DNA of 64,000 nt, taken from positions 22,877-86,876 of the forward strand of contig QWII01000036.1 of the NCBI GenBank assembly GCA_021405325.1, in the 5' to 3' direction. Within the stretch, counting starts at the first letter, position 1. Every line of letters begins with the position of its first letter. Of the stretch, positions 52,727-60,722 are shown piece after piece. Both the position numbers and the translations under genes were made by a program. Below the pieces are notes generated by a model. The model saw nothing but the letters and a program-made list of their open reading frames with translations. It was not told the origin of the DNA and did not search any database. The DNA is from Caldilinea sp. CFX5 (GTDB lineage Bacteria > Chloroflexota > Anaerolineae > Caldilineales > Caldilineaceae).

Positions 52727-55700
52727 ATGGTCGAAATTCGTCTACTGGGTCAATTTACGGTGCAGGTAGATGGCGAATCGCTTGAATTGACGGCGCGCCC
52801 GGCGCAATCCCTGCTCGCCTACCTGTTGCTCAACCCGGTGGCCCACCGGCGCGAGCGATTGGCCGGTCTACTCTGGCCTGATTCGAGTGAGACCAATGCG
52901 CGACGCAACTTGCGCCAGGCGCTCTGGCAGATCCGCCGCGCCCTGGGGGAACAGGCGGACGCCTTGCTGGTGGTCGATGAAGTCACTGTTGCCTTTAACA
53001 CCGCTACCGCCTACTGGCTGGATGTTGAATGTGTCGCCCAGCCCTTGGAAGAGGCCGGCACCGCCGATGATCTCATGCGCGCGGTCGCGGTTTACACCGG
53101 CGAGTTGTTGCCCGGTTTCTATGACGAATGGGTGCAACTGGAACGGGAGCGGCTCCAGGCGCAATTTGAACGCAAACTGACCTTGCTCCTGGAACGACTG
53201 GTCGAGGCGCAACGCTGGGCCGACGTTCTGCACTGGGGCGAACGGTGGATCGCCCTGGGCTATACCCCGGAGCCGGCCTATCGCGCACTGATGATGGCGC
53301 ACGCGGGTCTGGGGGATATGGCGAGTGTGGCCGAAACCTATCGCCGGGTGGTGGAAGCGCTGGCGCGCGATCTCGATGTCGAGCCGTCGGCGCAGACACG
53401 AGCGCTCTATGAACGACTGCGCACCGGCGATGGCACCCCGCCGCCGGCGCCCCGCCCCGTCAGCCCGCCAGTCGCCACGCCCAGCCACAACCTGCCGGTG
53501 CAGTTGACCAGTTTTATTGGTCGCACGCAGGAGATTGCCGAGATCCGCCGCCTATTGGTTTCGCCCGCGGGTGAGCGCACCGGCGAAGGGGTGCGGCTCC
53601 TGACGCTTACCGGGCCGGGCGGCACGGGCAAAACACGGCTGGCGCTCCAAGCGGCGGCGCCCTTGCCGGATGCCTTTCCGGATGGCGTCTGGTTGGTGGA
53701 ACTTGCCATGATTGCTGACCCGGTGTTGTTGCCGCAAACGCTGGCGGCGCTGCTAGGCGTGCGTGAAGAACCGAACTATCCGCTCATTCGCGCCTTGACC
53801 GCCCAGTTGCGCACGAAAAAGCTGCTGCTCATCCTCGACAACTGTGAACATCTGATCGAAACATGCGCCCAACTGGTCGAGACGCTGCTGCGCGCCTGCC
53901 CCCATCTTAAAATCCTGGTCACCAGTCGGGAGACATTGGGCGTGATGGGCGAGCGGATTTTGCGCGTCCCTTCCTTGCAATTGCCTGATCTACACGCCAC
54001 TTTGCCGCTCCCTGATCTGGCCCAGTGTGAGGCGATCCGCCTTTTCGTGGATCGCGCCGTGACGGTGAACCCCACTTTTACGCTCAACGAAGCCAACGCC
54101 GCTGCCGTCACCCAAATCTGCCGGCAATTGGATGGCGTCCCGCTGGCGATTGAACTGGCCGCCGCCCGTGTGCGCGCCATGATGCCGGAGCAGATCGCCG
54201 CCCGTCTCGACGACCGCTTCCGGTTGCTCACCGGCGGCAGTCGCACCGCCTTGCCCCGCCAACAGACCCTGCGCGCCATGATCGACTGGAGTTGGGATCT
54301 CCTCAGCGCGCCCGAACAGACGCTCCTCCGCCGCCTGGCCGTCTTTCTCGGCGGTTGGACATTGGAAGCCGCCGAGACTGTCTGTGGCGATTTACGAATC
54401 ACGAATTACGAATTACGCGATTCAGCGCTGACCTTACCCGTAATTCGTAATTCTGAATTCGTAACTCATAACGCTGAACTCGTAACCGCAGCCGATGTGT
54501 TGGAACTCCTCACCCATCTGGTCGAAAAGTCAATGGTGGTGGTGGAAGAGCAGACCGGCGGCGCGCGCTATCTGTTGCTGGAAACGCTGCGCCAGTATGC
54601 ACGCGAGAAGTTGCTGGAAGCCGGCGAAGCGGAAGCCGTGCGGGCGCGTCATCTAGCCTTCTTTTTGCAATTGACGGAAGAAATTGAACCCAAGCTGCGC
54701 ACCGGCGACCAATTGATTTGGCTGGCGCGGCTCGATCTGGAACATGACAATCTGCGGGCGGCGCTCAAGTGGGCAACGGGCAGCGGCGCCTTGGAGGCCG
54801 GGTTGCGCATGGCCGGCAGTTTAGCGCGCTTCTGGTACTTGCGCGGTTTTTGGAAAGAGGGGCGCGAATGGTTGCGGGGCTTGTTAGCGCAAGCAAGCGT
54901 CGAACAAACGTTGCCCAATCCGCTGGCCCACGCCAAAGCGCGTGCCCTGGCCGGGGCCGGTTGGTTGGCTGACGCTGATGGCAGTGAAGTTCCTTTCTAT
55001 GCCGAAAGTCTCATCCTCAGCCGGCAGGTCGGCGACCGCTGGGGGGAGGCGTTTGCCCTGCGTGGTCTGGTGATCATCAGCTCCAATTTGACCGATTTGG
55101 AGCAAGCCGCGGGCTATCTACAAGCCAGCCTCACCCTCTTTCGCGGGTTGAACGACCCTTGGGGCATCGGCTTGGTCTTCTTCGGACTGGGCTGGCTCGC
55201 CATGAGTCGCGACAAGATTGACGAGGCCGGCCAACAGTGGAACGAAGCGCTGCGTCACTTCCGGCAAGTGGGCGACCGCTGGGGCATTTCGGTGGCGTTG
55301 GGATCGTTGGGCTATCTGGCGCGCCTGCGTGGCGATTATCCCGAAGCCGGCGCCTTGACGCATGAGAGCCTGGAACTCTTTCGGGAGTTGGGTGATAAGG
55401 CCGGCATTTCCTATTCACTCATTCGCCTGGGCAACCTGGCCTGGCGCCGTGGTGATTATGCTGAGGCGATGGCGCTCATTCAAGAGAGTTTGAAGATTCA
55501 ACGGGAACGGAATAACCAGGAAGGCATCATTGCGGCTTTGCAGAGTCAGGCGTTGGTGGCCTGCTTCCAAGGCAATATCGCACGGGCGATGACTTTGTTG
55601 AACGAGAGCGCACTCCTGGCCCAAACCCGCGCCCTGCCCAGCGAGATGGGCGACAATGTGAATTTTCAAGCCTTTGCGTTCTATTGCAACAACGAACTTG

Positions 55701-56260
55701 ATCAAGCGGCTGCCCACTTTGAACAAGGGCTGGCCTTTTTTCAACAGGATAATGAGACCGAAGGCATCGCCTTTAGCTGTTACGGTCTGGGGCTGGTTGC
55801 GTTGAAGAGCGGGCGCTACCTATCCGCCGAGATGCACTTGCACGAAAGCTTGCGGCTTTGGCAACTGCGTGGCCATAAACATCACATCGCGGCGGCCTAC
55901 TGTGACTTGGGGCGATTGGCGCTTGCGCAGGCCGATCGGTCCGGCGCGGCGGTGCACTTCTGCGCCGGCTTGACCTTCTACAAAGAGATGGTGGATAAAC
56001 TGGGCGCGGCGGCGGCCTTGGCGGGTGCGGCCAACTGTGTCGCGGACGCGCCCGTTGCTGTCCAGTTGTTCGGCGCCGCCGCGGCCCTGCGCCAGACCAT
56101 CGGCGCCCCGATCCTGCCGGTGGATCAGGTGGAATATGAACAGTGGCGTCAACGGCTCTATGCCCGATTGACAGCCGAACAGGTGACAACCGCGTTGGCG
56201 GAAGGGGCGGCGTTGTCCTATGAACAAGCGATCACCCTTGCGCTTGACCACTGTTGTTAA
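52727..56260 (+). CDS. BTAD/SARP-type regulator with NB-ARC-like ATPase and TPR
   Basis: This 1177-residue regulator resembles AfsR/MalT-type STAND proteins. Residues 1-90 form an OmpR-like winged helix (VEIRLLGQF start, then RERLAGLLWPD), and 95-235 the bacterial transcriptional activator domain (LDVECV and ARDLDVEPS). Residues 258-540 are an NB-ARC-like ATPase with FIGRTQE, Walker A GPGGTGKT (296-303) and LLLILDNCEHL as Walker B. TPR repeats fill about 700-1100. A low-complexity insert (about 556-588, with ITNYELR) encoded by a DNA hairpin sits in the winged-helix end of the ATPase part. It may bind a signal, hydrolyse NTP and activate nearby promoters. ATG 52727 is the first start in front of the conserved domain. 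Confidence 0.85.
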   Translation: MVEIRLLGQFTVQVDGESLELTARPAQSLLAYLLLNPVAHRRERLAGLLWPDSSETNARRNLRQALWQIRRALGEQADALLVVDEVTVAFNTATAYWLDVECVAQPLEEAGTADDLMRAVAVYTGELLPGFYDEWVQLERERLQAQFERKLTLLLERLVEAQRWADVLHWGERWIALGYTPEPAYRALMMAHAGLGDMASVAETYRRVVEALARDLDVEPSAQTRALYERLRTGDGTPPPAPRPVSPPVATPSHNLPVQLTSFIGRTQEIAEIRRLLVSPAGERTGEGVRLLTLTGPGGTGKTRLALQAAAPLPDAFPDGVWLVELAMIADPVLLPQTLAALLGVREEPNYPLIRALTAQLRTKKLLLILDNCEHLIETCAQLVETLLRACPHLKILVTSRETLGVMGERILRVPSLQLPDLHATLPLPDLAQCEAIRLFVDRAVTVNPTFTLNEANAAAVTQICRQLDGVPLAIELAAARVRAMMPEQIAARLDDRFRLLTGGSRTALPRQQTLRAMIDWSWDLLSAPEQTLLRRLAVFLGGWTLEAAETVCGDLRITNYELRDSALTLPVIRNSEFVTHNAELVTAADVLELLTHLVEKSMVVVEEQTGGARYLLLETLRQYAREKLLEAGEAEAVRARHLAFFLQLTEEIEPKLRTGDQLIWLARLDLEHDNLRAALKWATGSGALEAGLRMAGSLARFWYLRGFWKEGREWLRGLLAQASVEQTLPNPLAHAKARALAGAGWLADADGSEVPFYAESLILSRQVGDRWGEAFALRGLVIISSNLTDLEQAAGYLQASLTLFRGLNDPWGIGLVFFGLGWLAMSRDKIDEAGQQWNEALRHFRQVGDRWGISVALGSLGYLARLRGDYPEAGALTHESLELFRELGDKAGISYSLIRLGNLAWRRGDYAEAMALIQESLKIQRERNNQEGIIAALQSQALVACFQGNIARAMTLLNESALLAQTRALPSEMGDNVNFQAFAFYCNNELDQAAAHFEQGLAFFQQDNETEGIAFSCYGLGLVALKSGRYLSAEMHLHESLRLWQLRGHKHHIAAAYCDLGRLALAQADRSGAAVHFCAGLTFYKEMVDKLGAAAALAGAANCVADAPVAVQLFGAAAALRQTIGAPILPVDQVEYEQWRQRLYARLTAEQVTTALAEGAALSYEQAITLALDHCC
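54395..54490. repeat. Hairpin insertion inside the BTAD regulator gene
   Basis: GAATTACGAATTACG (54403-54417) pairs exactly with 54439-54453, and further GAATTCGTAA words follow. The AT-rich composition differs sharply from the surrounding gene. It stays in frame and encodes ITNYELR and similar low-complexity sequence. Confidence 0.85.
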
Positions 56261-56277
56261 AGAGAGAAGGAGCAGGT

Positions 56278-58062
56278 ATGCTCAAATTTCCGTATGGTAA
56301 CAGCAATTTCTATCAAGTCAGCACCGAAGGCTTCTTCTATATTGATCGCACCCACTGCATTTCGTGGCTGGAGGAGTTTGGGCAACAACTGATCTTCCTG
56401 CGCCCACGCCGCTTTGGCAAGAGCCTGCTGCTGTCGATGTTGGAAAATTATTATGACGTGGCGAAGGCCGATGAATTCCCGCATATCTTTGGCCGCCTTG
56501 CCATTGGTCAAAACCCTACGCCATTGCATAATCGCTATCTGGTTATGGTCTGGGATTTCTCGACGGTGCAGACACACGACGATTCGACGCTGTTGCTGCG
56601 CTCGCTTTACAATCATCTGAATAATGCTATCACCCTCTTTGCTCAACGCTATGCAGACCTGTTGCCGGTTGCCATTGAGATCTTTCCAGAGGATGCGCTG
56701 GCTTCGTTTGGGTCGTTGCTCAATGCGGTCCAACAGAGTCCCTATCGCCTCTACTTGTTGATTGACGAATATGATAATTTTGCCAACGAAGTGTTGATGA
56801 CCGACGCCGGCGATGGTCGCCAGCGCTATGAGGAGTTGGTCAAAGGAGAGGGTGTCTTTAAAGTACTCTTCAAAAATATTAAAGCCGGCGCCCGTGGCGG
56901 CGGGGTTGAACGGGTCTTTATTACTGGCGTCTCACCCGTCGTTATGGCGGATATGTCAAGCGGCTATAATGTTGCCGAAAATATCTATCTGCTGCCCGAA
57001 TTGAATGACCTTTGTGGCTTTACCGAAGCGGAAACCTTTGGCGCGTTACAGCAGGTGGCGCAACACTGTGGCTTTTCAGCGGAAAAAACAGCGGAAGCCA
57101 TGACGATGATGCGCCTCTTCTACAACGGCTATCAGTTCAGCACCAAAGCCGGCGCGTTGGTCTATAACCCGACCCTGGTCGTTTATTTTCTCAAAATCTT
57201 GCAACGTACCTGCGAATACCCGGAGGAGATCCTGGATGATAACCTGGCGATGGATCGCAACCGGATTGCCTACATCGCGCAAATCAAAGGGGCGGAATCG
57301 TTGATTACCGGTGCGCTCAATGAGGAAAACCCGTTAGTCATTTCAACCCTGGCCCATCGTTTTGGCGTGGCCGAGATGCTGGAGAGCGAGAAAAGTCTGG
57401 AATTGCTTACGGCGTTGTTGTACTATTTGGGCGTACTCACCCTGACCGGTCGTAACGCGCTTGGGAAACTGATGTTACGGATTCCCAATTTGGTGATTCG
57501 CCGTCTCTATGCCGACCGTTTGCGTCAAGTGTTCTTACCGAGTGGCCGAAGCCAGGATCTGGGCAAAGTTGCTGCCGAGCAACTCTATCAATTCGGGCAG
57601 ATTGAGCCACTTTGCGCGTTTGTCGAAGAGAAAATTTTGGCTGTTCTTGATAATCGGGATTACCTCTACGCTAATGAGTTGACCATCAAGATGGCCTTTC
57701 TTTCGTTGCTCTTTGAAGACCATTTCTTTATTGTCGATTCGGAACCGGCGCTGGCGCGTGGCTATGGCGATCTGCTTCTGCTCATTCGTCCCGATATGCG
57801 CCAATATAAGTTGCTTGATATTCTGCTTGAATTTAAGTTTGTCAAGTTGGGTGAAACCGGTCTTGACGGCCAGGCTGTGCGCCAGCAGAGCCGCGCTGAA
57901 TTAGCGGCGCTGGATGTAGTGAAAGCGAAATTCACCGAAGCCGAGAGCCAACTGCAAAGCTACCGTACAACATTGACGCAGAAATACGGGGCTACCCTTC
58001 GTTTGCGCACCTACGCAGTTGTTGCCATTGGCTTTGACCGCCTGCTCTGGCAGGAAGTGTAA
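56278..58062 (+). CDS. AAA-ATPase-like protein with PD-(D/E)XK nuclease domain (DUF1703 type)
   Basis: This 594-residue protein belongs to the AAA-ATPase-like/DUF1703 family. The N terminus has FPYGNSNF and YIDRT, a degenerate Walker A (RPRRFGKSL, 42-50) and Walker B LLIDEYDNF (160-168). The C-terminal PD-(D/E)XK-like region shows YGDLLLLIRP and DILLEFKFVKL. The family is expanded in several anaerobic and filamentous bacteria; its role, possibly in defence or genome maintenance, is not established. ATG 56278 has GGAG upstream and lies 17 nt after the regulator stop, so both may be on one mRNA. Confidence 0.8.
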   Translation: MLKFPYGNSNFYQVSTEGFFYIDRTHCISWLEEFGQQLIFLRPRRFGKSLLLSMLENYYDVAKADEFPHIFGRLAIGQNPTPLHNRYLVMVWDFSTVQTHDDSTLLLRSLYNHLNNAITLFAQRYADLLPVAIEIFPEDALASFGSLLNAVQQSPYRLYLLIDEYDNFANEVLMTDAGDGRQRYEELVKGEGVFKVLFKNIKAGARGGGVERVFITGVSPVVMADMSSGYNVAENIYLLPELNDLCGFTEAETFGALQQVAQHCGFSAEKTAEAMTMMRLFYNGYQFSTKAGALVYNPTLVVYFLKILQRTCEYPEEILDDNLAMDRNRIAYIAQIKGAESLITGALNEENPLVISTLAHRFGVAEMLESEKSLELLTALLYYLGVLTLTGRNALGKLMLRIPNLVIRRLYADRLRQVFLPSGRSQDLGKVAAEQLYQFGQIEPLCAFVEEKILAVLDNRDYLYANELTIKMAFLSLLFEDHFFIVDSEPALARGYGDLLLLIRPDMRQYKLLDILLEFKFVKLGETGLDGQAVRQQSRAELAALDVVKAKFTEAESQLQSYRTTLTQKYGATLRLRTYAVVAIGFDRLLWQEV

Positions 58063-58066
58063 GATA

Positions 58067-58131
58067 GTTGGTTGGCTCGTTGGTTCGTTGGTTTCGACAA
58101 GCTCAACCAACGAACCAACGAGCCAACCAAC
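58067..58131. repeat. Perfect 27-bp hairpin with loop TCGACAAGCTC
   Basis: The arms at 58067-58093 and 58105-58131 are exact complements. The arm is a run of the words GTTGGTTG and CTCGTTGGTT. The 11-nt loop TCGACAAGCTC is identical to that of the hairpin at 41386-41438. It starts 4 nt after a stop codon and ends 23 nt before the next start codon. Confidence 0.96.
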
Positions 58132-58154
58132 CCCAATTTAACGGAGAGTGAGCG

Positions 58155-59075
58155 ATGCACTATCGACAACTGGGCCGGCATGATGCTTCAGTTTCGGAAA
58201 TCAGTTTTGGTTGTAACCGCTTGGGGGAGGCGCACAGCCCCGCTGCTCATTGGATTGATCTGGTGCGGCAGGCGGTGGAGCTGGGCGTCAACCTCTTTGA
58301 TACGGCAGAAGCCTACGGTTGGGGCCGCAGCGAGGAGATCCTGGGCCAGGCCATCGGCAACCGCAGCGATATTTTGATCGCCAGCAAGATCAGTCGGGTG
58401 CAGGGGACCAACGAAAAGGATTTCTCCGCTACGCGCATCCTTACCCAGGCGGAAAGCAGCCTACGCCGCTTGCAGCGCGACTGCATCGACATCTACCAAC
58501 TCCACAGCCCCACGCTGGCCGACCTGCAACAGTTTGACTGGCCGGAAGCCATGACCCAGTTAAAAGCCGCCGGCAAGATCCGCTTTAGCGGCGTCTCCAT
58601 CAACGATGTCGCCAGCGGCGAATGGTTGATCGCACAGGGGCTGGCCGACGTTCTCCAAATCGAGTATAGCCTGGTGGCGCCGGCGGTGGGTGAAGCGCTC
58701 TTTCCCCTGGCCGAAGAAGCCGGCGTCGGCATTCTGGTGCGGATGCCGATGGCGCGCGGCATTTTGACCGGCAAATTCCAACCCGGTCGCGCCGTGGGCA
58801 AGGAATACCGCGCCAGCATGTTGGGCGACAAGGTGAGCGACTATGTCGATCAAGCCGCCGCCTTTGCCCGCACCATGCCCGATGACGGCTGGACGCTGGG
58901 GCAACTGGCCCTGCGTTACGCCATCACCCCCAAAGCCGTTTCCGCCGCCATTCCGGGGGCGCGTACCGTGGAACAACTCCGGCAGAATGTGGCCGCGTCG
59001 GATGGGACGGGGTTATCGGAGGAAGAGTTGGTGGGGGTGACGATTGTCCAATCGCGGTGGCAGCGGAAAGCCTAG
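58155..59075 (+). CDS. Aldo/keto reductase
   Basis: This 306-residue NADPH-dependent oxidoreductase has the complete AKR catalytic tetrad: Asp49 and Tyr54 in FDTAEAYG, Lys78 in IASKI and His117 in YQLHSP. The C-terminal IPGARTVEQLRQNV segment binds the cofactor phosphate. The length is normal for the YdhF/AKR11-like group. It reduces an aldehyde or ketone that cannot be identified. ATG 58155 has GGAGAG about 6-10 nt upstream. The gene follows a perfect hairpin and probably reads through from the DUF1703-type gene. Confidence 0.92.
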   Translation: MHYRQLGRHDASVSEISFGCNRLGEAHSPAAHWIDLVRQAVELGVNLFDTAEAYGWGRSEEILGQAIGNRSDILIASKISRVQGTNEKDFSATRILTQAESSLRRLQRDCIDIYQLHSPTLADLQQFDWPEAMTQLKAAGKIRFSGVSINDVASGEWLIAQGLADVLQIEYSLVAPAVGEALFPLAEEAGVGILVRMPMARGILTGKFQPGRAVGKEYRASMLGDKVSDYVDQAAAFARTMPDDGWTLGQLALRYAITPKAVSAAIPGARTVEQLRQNVAASDGTGLSEEELVGVTIVQSRWQRKA

Positions 59076-59195
59076 CTGTACCGACCCGTCGTCTTGCCAT
59101 AAATTTCAGGCTAACAGCGCAAGTTGGCTCATGAGAGTTGTTGATTTATAGGACTTACGCAACACCAGACCTGTCAAGTTGTAGAGTCACGTCTC

Positions 59196-59817
59196 CTGCT
59201 TTTGTTTCTGTTGGCCGTCCTAACGATTGGCACAGCTCACGCGCAGACGCCTGCCATCACCCTGCGTCCAGATGGCGCCCACTTGGGAGCCGCCTCGTCG
59301 CCCCACCTGGCGGCAGGATCAACCGCCAGGTGGGGAAAGCGGATCGCCAACCGCCGGCCGCTTGCCCCCGCTCACCAAGCCCCCTACAACGAGCGGGACG
59401 CCACCTGCGACGCCACCCATTAGCGAACGTCCTTCCCTCAGCCGCGCCTCCAAACAACTGGGGCAGGCGCTCAACAACGCCAGCCAGAATTTGGGGACGC
59501 TGTTGAGTACCGCCGTCGGTGACGCAATGCCCGATACGCCTTTTGAGAACATCTGGCAAGGAACCCAGGTGGCCGGTCGTGTAGGGGCGAATGTGGCTTC
59601 AACCACCTTGGAGATTTTGGGCGAGATTCTAGAGGAAGCGGCCAGTGGCGGCGGGAGCGGTGGTGGTGGCGGTCATAGCAGTGCCGGCTCATCCGGCAGC
59701 AGTTGGAGTTCCAGCAGTTCGCGCCGTAGTTCCTCATCCGGTGGCGGGAGCTTTAGTTCCGGGCGCAGCAGCGCGATGCGCCGTAGTGGCGGCGGCGGAC
59801 GGCGTGGCTTTGGATAG
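59196..59817 (+). pseudogene. Broken secreted Ser/Gly-rich protein gene
   Basis: A signal-peptide-like run (LLFLLAVLTIGTAHAQTP) is encoded from about 59196 in one frame, which reads on to 59423. A Pro-rich linker and a protein part (RASKQLGQALNNASQN to VASTTLEILGEILEEA, then Ser/Gly-rich and RSGGGGRRGFG) continue to 59817 in the next frame. A perfect hairpin (59301-59335) lies at the junction, so an element insertion probably broke the frame. No ATG or ribosome site precedes the signal peptide. It could still give a cytoplasmic fragment. Function is unknown. Confidence 0.55.
59301..59335. repeat. Perfect 13-bp hairpin at the frame junction
   Basis: CCCCACCTGGCGG (59301-59313) pairs exactly with 59323-59335, loop 9 nt. 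It lies where reading has to shift frame to join the signal peptide to the rest of the protein. Confidence 0.85.
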
Positions 59818-59830
59818 CCGACACTGAAAG

Positions 59831-60337
59831 TCAAGCAAAAATTTCATGAATGGGAAGGCGAACCCCCACCTTTTCATCAATCACCTCATTGGTGGTGAAT
59901 GCTTGCCACTCATAGATCGAGGCGTAGACCGTCACAACCCGTGTCGCCGGTTCGACGAGCCAACAGGAGTGAATGCCCAGTTCAAAATAGAGTCTGAATT
60001 TTTCCAAAATATCGTAGATGCCTTGTCTGGGTGATAAGATTTCAACCGCCAGGAGCGGCATTTCGCGCATTTTGAGAATATCGCGCGGTTGACTCAACCC
60101 GCGCTTCGGATAGAGCGAAATATCGGGTTTAATTTCTTCTTTGGTTCTGAGATCAAATTTGGTCAGATCAACGCCGCTGACATCCAAACTCAGTTCATTG
60201 ATTGGCGTAAAGTTGCCTAATCGATCAAACAAAATCCCCAAGCGCACTTGGACATAACCATGATTGTAAGAACCCATCTCTGCGCTATCCTCAATTTCAT
60301 CTTCGGCAAGTTCATGTTGCATGGTTAATTCGTACAT
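59831..60337 (-). CDS. Uma2 family endonuclease-like protein
   Basis: This 168-residue protein belongs to the Uma2 (DUF820) family of PD-(D/E)XK nuclease-fold proteins that is expanded in cyanobacteria and Chloroflexota. It shows NHGYVQVRLG, KPDISLYPKRG and LLAVEILSPRQGI, the usual metal-binding positions, then KFRLYFELGIHSCWLVEP. The biological role of the family is not known. ATG 60337 has GAGGAAG six nt upstream; ATG 60340 directly before it is equally possible. Confidence 0.85.
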   Translation of the reverse strand: MYELTMQHELAEDEIEDSAEMGSYNHGYVQVRLGILFDRLGNFTPINELSLDVSGVDLTKFDLRTKEEIKPDISLYPKRGLSQPRDILKMREMPLLAVEILSPRQGIYDILEKFRLYFELGIHSCWLVEPATRVVTVYASIYEWQAFTTNEVIDEKVGVRLPIHEIFA

Positions 60338-60722
60338 CATCTTCCTCGCAAGCTGGTACGTAGCTCGTCGCAAATCGCAACAGGATTGAGGCAAATCGCT
60401 GCTGCCTATAGCTACAACGCGTCGACCTTACTTCTGTACGGTGATTATACCATAAAACGGAACGCGACTTCAAACAACGTGTTGGGTCGCTTTTTGCGTG
60501 TGTTACCAGGGCGTGCGCTGCTGGTGGAATCTATCATTTGCACTTCAGGATATTACTTGGTAAACTACCTCAAAATTTTATTACATTTTACCGAACCAGC
60601 AAAAGAGCATCAGGCTGGTAGGTTTCCTTTGCCCTGGCAACATCGCGCTCTCTTCACCATCAGCACTGACACTGCAATAGACTCATCGTGAAATGGCCCT
60701 TTTTCTTCAGGAGATCATGTTT
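60338..60722. other. Divergent intergenic region
   Basis: It separates the Uma2 gene from the secreted CBM9/propeller gene. I see no repeat, gene or convincing promoter pair in it. Composition is AT-richer than coding DNA. Confidence 0.4.
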
